From Atriophallophorus winterbourni (lineage: Eukaryota > Platyhelminthes > Trematoda > Plagiorchiida > Microphallidae): DNA of 64,000 nt. Location: the NCBI GenBank assembly GCA_013407085.1, contig JACCGJ010025883.1, positions 90,872-154,871 of the forward strand. Direction: 5' to 3'. The position numbers and the translations under genes are program-made. The first letter of the stretch is position 1. Each line of letters opens with the position of its first letter. Below the pieces are notes generated by a model. It saw only the letters and a program-made list of their open reading frames with translations, did no database searches and was not told where the DNA came from. Below are positions 51,001 to 60,000 of the stretch, piece by piece.

Positions 51001-54000
51001 AAGCAACATAGAAACACCACATTGAAAGCTGCGGGTGTAGAGAAGCGAACTATATAACGACACAAGCAAGTTCTAAATCCAGCATTTGCTGTATTCTAAA
51101 TTTACCTAAATGTCAGCTTCTTAATGAGAAAAAAGCAACACACCGACAAAAGTAACAGATTGCGAGCTTATAATCAGAGTATTGGTGTTTTTTGTTTGAA
51201 AGCACAAGCCTGATCCAGGCAGTGCCGTACAGTCAGCGACTGCACGTGGGCTAAGAGTATTGATAGATAGTAATCAATAACAATCACATTCGCAATAAGA
51301 GGTAAGTGATACGGAACAGACTCTAGAGCATCTCAAGCGGCCGACGCGTAATACGGGAATGTCCGATGAACACAGCCTCGCAGTGTTATGCTGATTGCAA
51401 GGGCAGGGTAGCCTAAAAGTAACACCCTCTCACAGCGGATTCACCGAGAAAATAACATAACATAACGACATAAGCACACAAATTAATATGTTGAAGTAAA
51501 TAAGCTAAATTAATTGCAATGCATTAGCCTGAACAGACCAGTTGTCGAAGGCTCAGGTACAGAAGGTCAACTCTTATCTTCCAACGTGCACGATGCACCC
51601 AGTTTATAAGTCAAGATGGTGAAGCAAAGACCCTACGTGTAACTTCAAAAGCAATGGAATATAGCGTAGTCGATTCGGGACAAAGCACACTAAAAAAGTA
51701 TGACATTTTAGCACACACACACAATTGTATTTATGTATGTATGAAATCACAAGTCTGATCCGGGCAAAGTGCAGGACAGTCATAGACTACACGAGAGCTA
51801 ACATACTGTCAACTTGCCCAAGCCTAGACAGCGATCGATAAAGAACATGATTAATCTATTAAATAGACTCTCATGAGAGAAATGCACTGCGCATGCTGAA
51901 CGTGATTATTCGCTCGGACACTTTTAACGCCATTCCAAAATTTGCGTGTTTGGGACATGCTCGTTTACCAATACAGTTATTCGTCAACATCAAACCTGAT
52001 TAGGGAATGCGAAATTGCATTTATTAGCTGAATAATGGAAAACAAAGTCGAACCGCTAGAGCAACTATTCGCAAGGTTTCGTGTGGTGAACTGATGAGCA
52101 AATCGGAACGTTAGATGTTCAAGTCAAAGAACGAGGAGGATAGCATGAAGTCCTTTAGATGTAAATTCACCAGATCTCGACAGAACCAGGGATTCCCATT
52201 TTTGTAAAGAAAACATATATTTAAAGCGAAGGAATCCTTTGGCAGTTTGATTCAAGCTCCACAATGGAAGCATGGGAGAAATGAAAAAAGAATCTGATCA
52301 ATGTCAAACATGATACAATGTCATGTCATATTACATATATTGGTTAATGTTGGCCAGTATAATAATAATCTATCACTAAGAAATCGTTTCTGGACGCCTA
52401 TGTTCGGTCCAAAGACTTCAATGCTACCACCACAGCGGTCCCTCAAAGGTTCCAGCCTACTCTTTGGGAAACGTTGTGGGGTACTGTGTAAACGACAAAG
52501 AACGCATCCTCAGGTATCCCTCGATGACAGCGACGACCAGAAGGATGAAAAAACCGTTTGACTTTCTAGAACAATTTTGCTCAGCCAACTTGGGTGGTGT
52601 TCAGTCTCCAGTTTTCGTGTCGTAAGGTCCCGCACCGACAAAATCAGGAAAATTGATAAACGCCCATTGAGTCTGCCTGACGCGATCGCTGATCTTTAGG
52701 ATGCCGCCGGATTAACCGTTTGTTGCTGATTGTTGTAATCTATTTTCCAGATGTGAACATCCTATCAACTACTTGTTCTACCTTACAGGTGAGACTCACC
52801 GGAGGCGCAATCAGGAAATTGAGGATAGAAGTCTGCAGTGCTGCTATGGGTACCGTTCTAGGCATCGAGGAAAGCGAAGTGTCTGCTGTTTTTCAGTTTG
52901 TTCCCATTTAACATTTATGGTGATTGTGATTCCGTTCGTTGAATATCATACGGGTGGTCAGAATTCTTGCAAATTCGATACAAAATCATTTAATGAGCAC
53001 CGATTTGATGATGATGATGATGCAAAAAGCATCTTGGGCGAGTTATCTATCGTCATCCCAGATAATTCAATGTCTGAATGAGGATAGCTGTTGGTGCGAT
53101 TTTACTCGCTTCGTTTCAACTCCTTGTTATGCTTGTAATGCGCTGCTAGCCCGCCTGTGGGTTAGACAGAACCACAACCGTAGCTGAACTTGTCTATTGA
53201 CTGACTGACTGAATATCACAAGGTCTGAACAGTCAACGATTCTCACATTATGTACTCGCGACCGATTATGTTTGATGCTCGGTCGATAGTTCATTTAAAG
53301 ACTATAGTGCACCTCCCCATTAAAAAATTGGATACATGGGGGATTGAATGATAGCTCTGGTATCGTGGGTTCACAGATAAACGGGTGATCAATGGCCTGA
53401 TTGTGGCTGGGTAAACAGCGGGTTTCAGGTGGGTGGTTCCTGAGGATGATGTGTCGAGTCACTGTTTCGTATCGCGGGCTGTGGTGTTCACATTAGATTG
53501 CCGATATGTATGGTATGATGTATGAAAGCACAAGCCTGATCCAGGCAAAGTGCCGCACAGTCAGAGACTGAATGTGGGCTAAGATACTATCAGGTTTCCA
53601 GGCCTAGACAGATATGACAAAAGAAATAGAAATGGTAGTGAGACTCCAGCGTGTTTCAGCATGCAGCTCACTACCGTTGGTCAATCAATTTAGCACGATG
53701 TTAGCCACACAGCACAGAAATACTGAACGATTGCACATCCGGGCCGATATGTACTTTGTATATGAAATTTCTAACAATCTTGATTATTCCTCCTGACAGG
53801 CAGTAAATCTGTTTGTGTCGTATATTCTGTAGTACACTTGGTCCTCAATAGGAACTAGTCTCTGTCTTGCACTACGGTGTTTGTTCAACTGATGTTGGAT
53901 ATGGTAATTATATTGCTGCCTCGTGGATACTACTAATTAAGGATCAAGGATCAACCCCACAACAATGTATAGACGCATAACTAGTATAATAAAGTGATTC

Positions 54001-57000
54001 AGTCTCGAGAAGTGCGCGTAGACATGCTCGAGGAAATTTGTAAAGCACTGGTAGCAAGTAAAGTGGAGCTCCGGAAATCATTTTAACCAGAATGATGATG
54101 GAGTAAAGCACCGAAACAGGGCGAAAGAAAGAGAAAAAAGTGAATATTTTCAAGGGTAGACCTGAGGCATGTACAATTTTAATGCTATGTAGATAAAAGC
54201 CAAGAAAAGAGGCATTAGTAACAGTTTGAGGCAGGGCATGAAAAACACGTCTATTGAGAGATTTTGATTTTCATCGCGAACTTGTGTGGAAAAGAAAAAT
54301 CAAAAGGAAAAAACATTGACGCAATGCAAGTGTCCAAACACCAAAGACGTACCCGTTAAACGCAACGATCAAACGTTCCAGAATTCGCACTTCCTCTTTC
54401 GGAATATCTTTACTGTGGACGAAGAAGTGCTTGTTGGTGAATAGATCCGGAAGATGAGCTGGACTGAGGGATCGATTAGCGGCTTCAGGCTGACTCGCAG
54501 GGGACGGGGATGTTTGCAACACTCTGGGCATACAAAAGGATATAAACTGAACAAACTTGGTAACAAGACAATAGGAAAAGACGGGGATAAAGCCCCCAAA
54601 ATTACAAGTCACCCAGCAGTAGGTAGTTCAGAACAATGAAGGAAACAGGGGCGATATGGGAACAGTTTAAGCAAAGATTCAACCAGGGTGTTAGAAGGGC
54701 ACCCTCCTGACGAACAAAACAAGCCGAATTTCCTGATCGACCAAAGTCGCAACGGAGAGAAATTGTTGCTGGGTAAGCCATGGTGAACTTTGGCAACAAA
54801 CCCCATCTGCACTAAATTCAAATTGTCTGATTCGCCCATGACAACCAACTTTCCGTCTTTCCCACGATTATGGTGTACCCTCACACGTTCACTCTGTTGT
54901 TGTCATATAAATACAAACCATGTTCACGGTCGAAACGCACACACTGGCGCTTGGACTCCCGATCAACGTTCCACTCCGGTTTTGTTCTGTTTTCCTAGCT
55001 GTTGGGTTAAGAACAACGCATAGATTGATAGAACACAACGACTGCCTCTGCTGTAACATCGACGATACATCCATCATAACACAGGGAATCGCGGATTTAC
55101 CACCACAGCCAAACCAACACTCTTTACTTTCAGGTACTTGGCTTCGCCAGCATTGTATTAGTAGTGCTGGGGATGTGAACACCACAATGCAAGAGAAAGC
55201 CGAGTTGTCAAACGCGCTTAGCACGCACAAGACCAGTAACAAAACAAAAAAACAACAATGCCCATCAGATCTAATCGGTGTTAGCTTACAAGGTATCCCA
55301 TGGGAAGACCTGACACGGAGATCTGTTCGGTTGGGCGACCACAATAGATATTGTTGGCTCCTTCTGAACTGGTCGGGCAATCAAAGCTACTCAAATGTGC
55401 CAGTCTGGAGAACAGTTCATAAACGCTTAATTGCGATCGGTCAAACGGTGGACGGTAGCCCAGGTCGTTAAGGCATGGGACTACAATGGTGATGGTCGGG
55501 GGTTCGAATCCCGCCCCCGAAGCAGTGGATATGCACTGCTGATGAGCTCAAATGAGAGCGAAACTCGAGTCCAGTGCTTCCATTATGGACCGTCGTGATC
55601 AACTTTGTGAATAGTTCAATGGGCTTGGCACGGATGAGTAGTCACAAATATAAACAAAACACATGCCTATCATATTTAGGCTAACCAAACAACCACAACA
55701 CTGATCTTGTAACGTGTCCGTCCCGGTGGTCACTTCGATCTGATTTGTCAGTCGATTTCATGCCAACCAGTACACTTCAAACCCTCGCCACGCAGGGCTT
55801 GTTCGACCGACATTGACGAATTACATAATTCGTTCGATTGCAGCTGTCATTGTCCATCTTCTTATACTTCCAAAGGTGTTGTCGCTTGAACCGTTCGAAT
55901 GCAATCAATCCGAAACATTACGAGTTCGCAATCGTCGTAGCCGATCTTTTCGGTGCTTCTTGCTTTTGTGTCGTGCCGGAGGGTAGAGTTAAGCAAATCA
56001 CTCAAAACCTCGTGATTTGCGCTCATCGCTGATGCACGTCACACGTCCACAATACTACAAGCAGTACACGCTCATCGTACCAGCATAGCATTGCAACCAA
56101 GTTCATTACGATTAACGGCGTGCCCCAAGAGTTCATCATCACTTTTGCTTTATTTCTCAAATCGCGACAATAAGAAATCAGAACCTGCAGAATGGTTCTC
56201 ATGGTGAGTTGATACCATTAACTATGGTGCTTCGTCAAATGACGAAGTTTCGGCGCGTATTTATAACTGCTTCGGCAATCTGTAGCGCCAAAGGACTTGA
56301 AGCTCGAAAAGATTGCGCACGACGTGCGGTAACACAATTCAGTTTCGCGGCGACTACCCATTTATTGTATACCTTTTTTAGATATTGAATGTGTGGAATC
56401 ATACGCTATAATGAGTCCAAGACTTACAGAAGCGCAGTCTTCGCACGACGCACGAAAGCAGCACATGGGCTAAGATACTGTCAAGTTGCCCAGGCCTAGA
56501 CAGATACAAGTAAGAAAGGCTGGGCTATGTGGTGTGGTTGAGAGGACAGCGATATTCTCATCAGGTAACGATTACTACGACGAGTTACGAATACGTCACT
56601 GCAAGAAAATTTGGCTTCAAAATGACTCAGGCAGATCAAAGTCCGACAGGTTGTAATTGGAACGGGTTTTCTTTCTGATGAGAGTATACTGGTGAAAAAA
56701 TAATAACAAGAGGAAGTTACTAATTTTAGCAATATTCCTCGATAGCTTAAAACCCTTTAATTGGTAAAGCAGCTTCTGATTGGCTCAAACAGAACTTATT
56801 CCCATTGGTCAGTTGCGTACAAAGAACTTCGGGTATTCGACTTCTGATTGCGGGATACAGGTGGATAAGACGACGGCCTCATAACAGTTGGTAAAGAGAG
56901 TTTCAAAAATTGAAGAACCAACAAAGAAAAAATAAACAATGTCAATTTCTCTACGAAAATTAAATATAATTCTAAAAAACCAAATGGCGAAATTTCAAAC

Positions 57001-60000
57001 AATTCCAAAACAGTCTCTGTTGGAAAAATTGCATCACGAATTCACTTGAGAACCAAACTGAGTTGAAGAACCCCTTGATTGATGCTCTTACGAATAACAT
57101 CACTGAATTAGGACACGATTTGGAGAGCGGAACTATATCCGAATCTTTATTCAGAAGATTTGAAGACACATTTCGCTTAGTGTTAAATGGTACGAGCGAT
57201 GGTTGTAGATCGCGAATTCCATTGAGAAAATTGAAGGGAGAAGAATGAAAAAATACCACCAGTTAATCTCCCCAAATTCTCCGAAATCTTTCGCGCCTAA
57301 ACTTGTTCAATTAGTACATATTTTTGATCAAGTCTTACTCGCGTGGTTTGAAGCGGATTAAACGCGAGGTCGATAATTTAGTAACGTTCGCAAGTGATGT
57401 GAACGGGGAGGGAAATGACGAACGATCAGTCAGCGTCTATTTTCACTTGCAGGCTAAATCGCCATAGGGAACAAAATATCCATGCGTGATTATTTAACCT
57501 CTAGGAACAAGACTTGAGTGTAAATCTAATGACGGCTACACCAGATTGCGAGCAGCTTCTTGATCTGAAACACCATGATGTCGTGATCATTACAATCAAC
57601 CAACTGGGACACATTCATTTGTCTGACTGTGGGGTCCAATAGATCCACTCAATAGTTGGTTGAAGGAATCTAACGAAAATACATGACGAGATGAGTTTCG
57701 AATGTAGCACACTAAATATAGTATTAAAAACCCAATATAATAATAACGAAAAGAGACCTACCGCTGGATTTCCTCATCTGTATCTTCGTCTTCAGGGTTA
57801 ACTGCTGCGGTGTGTTTACGCTTGGGTGAAGCTGGAGAAACGAAAACATGTGTTGCTGCATACGATGCAGAAAGTCATACATAAAGAAATACGGTATAAA
57901 GCACGATGTTCACTGACCCGTAAAGCGATTCAACTAGAGGTCAAAAGGTTGAGTTCGAATGAGATAAAGATTGTGATGGACGTTCATCATCATGATCATA
58001 GACAGCATCACACCGGTATGGCATGATATGAAAGCACAAGCATGATCCAAGCAAAGTGCCGCACTGTCAGACTGCACATGGTCTAAGATACTATCAGGTT
58101 GCCCAGACCTAGGCAGACCGGTACCAAGTGCTTAACTGCCTGTTATGATGGATGTACCGTTAAAGTTGCAGCAGAGACAGTCGTTGCTTTCTACCCAAAT
58201 ATGCGTTGTCCTTAACCCAACAGTCAGGAAACCAGAACTTTGATCAGGCGCCCAAGGTCCAAGCGCCATGGACATGGCAACAACAGAGTGAACGTGTGAG
58301 GGTACACCATAATCGTGGGAATGTGCATAGTAGGAACGATGGAAGTTGGTTGTCAGACAATTTGAATTTAGTGCAGATGGGGTTTGTTGCGAAGGAACAA
58401 CATGGCTTACCCAACAACAATTTCTCTCCGTTACGACTTTGGTCGATCAGGTAATCCAGCTTGTTTTATTCGTTAGGAGGGTGCCCTCCTAACACTGCCA
58501 TACAACTATGACATAAGTTAAAATTTTAAAAGAAATGGGGAAGGGTGGGGTCTAAATGTTACTGAACCTGTAAAAGATTAGACATAGACAAACTAGGATG
58601 AGGTGCCTACACCTCGAATCAAACATGCATTCAAGCAAGTGTAGCGAACGGGTAAAGCGACATCAGTATGACAGCTTCCTTGCGGCGTTTACTGTCACGC
58701 ATCACGCAACAAGCTTTCCTCGCCACTTCGCTTGACAAAAGACAAGATTATTCAAACACTCCAAGATGTCTACCTGAAGACCACCGCTGAACACGATTTT
58801 GGGCCATATCGCTAAGGGTAAAAGCCACTGTGAATTCTTAGCTTTTAGACCCGAACCTAAAAGACGGATCGCACCAACCGCAGCTAGTTTAACAGTCAAA
58901 GCCTTCATCTGCCTGAGAGAAGTATGGCCACCCATAGAACGACGCCATTCCGAGTTAGGAGTGGCGAACAAAACAGCGTTAGAAAAACAATGAGTTCCCA
59001 TTCGAAACACGTGGTCTAACCAGCGAAGTCCATGCATGTTAACCTATTTTTCGATGTCTACGTCGCTACCAAAGATTCTATTACGGATAAGTGCGTTACG
59101 AATCCGATGGTGCCAAGTAACTCCAACAATAGCATGGAGGCAGCAATTGTCGAAGACATGAATATGTCTTATTTATAAAACCGCGCGTAATGTAGACAGA
59201 GAGGCCCTACTCTTGAGCTTTAGAGACAAACCTGTTCGGTGCAACAAATGACCCAAGTTATGAAAAGCTACCGTAGCTCTGGAAATGCGAGCTGAGATCT
59301 CCCTATTTAAACAAGCGTTGCTAGTAATGCAACTACCCAAATAGGTAAAACAGTCTACATCATTATACAGGATTAGCGCAGTTTCACTGTGAATAATATC
59401 CTTAATATAACTTTTTTTAATTAATAATATCCTTAATAATAATAATATCCTTAATATCACTTTGCACTTGGACGGTGCATAGCGCATAGCGAAGGATGGT
59501 ATGATAATACATTGTCGGTCTAAAGTAGACAGAGCATCCGTATAAGAATCGAATAGTAGAACGACGCGGTCAGCATAATCTAAATTAAAAATGTTCTCAT
59601 CGCAAACAAATTGAATGCCCGGTGTCGGTACGCATGTATTACATGCATCTTATAGCGTCAATTACAAAATTGAACAAAAATGGAGAAATCGGACACCTTA
59701 TTGTACACCTCAGCGCGCCCAGGTAGGAATAAAGCGCCCGAAATATGTTAACGTACTTTTATCGGACACCTTCGAGTAATAAGGTATTAAATGTATTAAA
59801 TAGGTAATGCGTTCCTATCGACCGAATCAAAAGCAACCGTAAAATCAAGAAAGATCGCTACAATGGGTTGCCTATAAACATGGCGATGTTCTAGGGATGC
59901 CGAAGAGTGAATATGTGATCGACAAATCCTCTACCGAGACGAAATCCTGCTTGCTCTTCACGAATCTGTGATTCCCTGTGTGATGTAAGGCGCCGAAGAT

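Noticed and set aside
54920..55471. 183-codon plus-strand open frame and its minus-strand counterpart
   Set aside because: It runs from the solo LTR across its end into unique DNA with no protein motif; both strands are open by chance.
56545..56575. Minus-strand CCTGATGAGAATATCG as hammerhead
   Set aside because: Lacks GAAA and any pairing stem II.
58206..58454. 82-codon plus-strand open frame
   Set aside because: It is the antisense of the solo LTR at 58141-58494.
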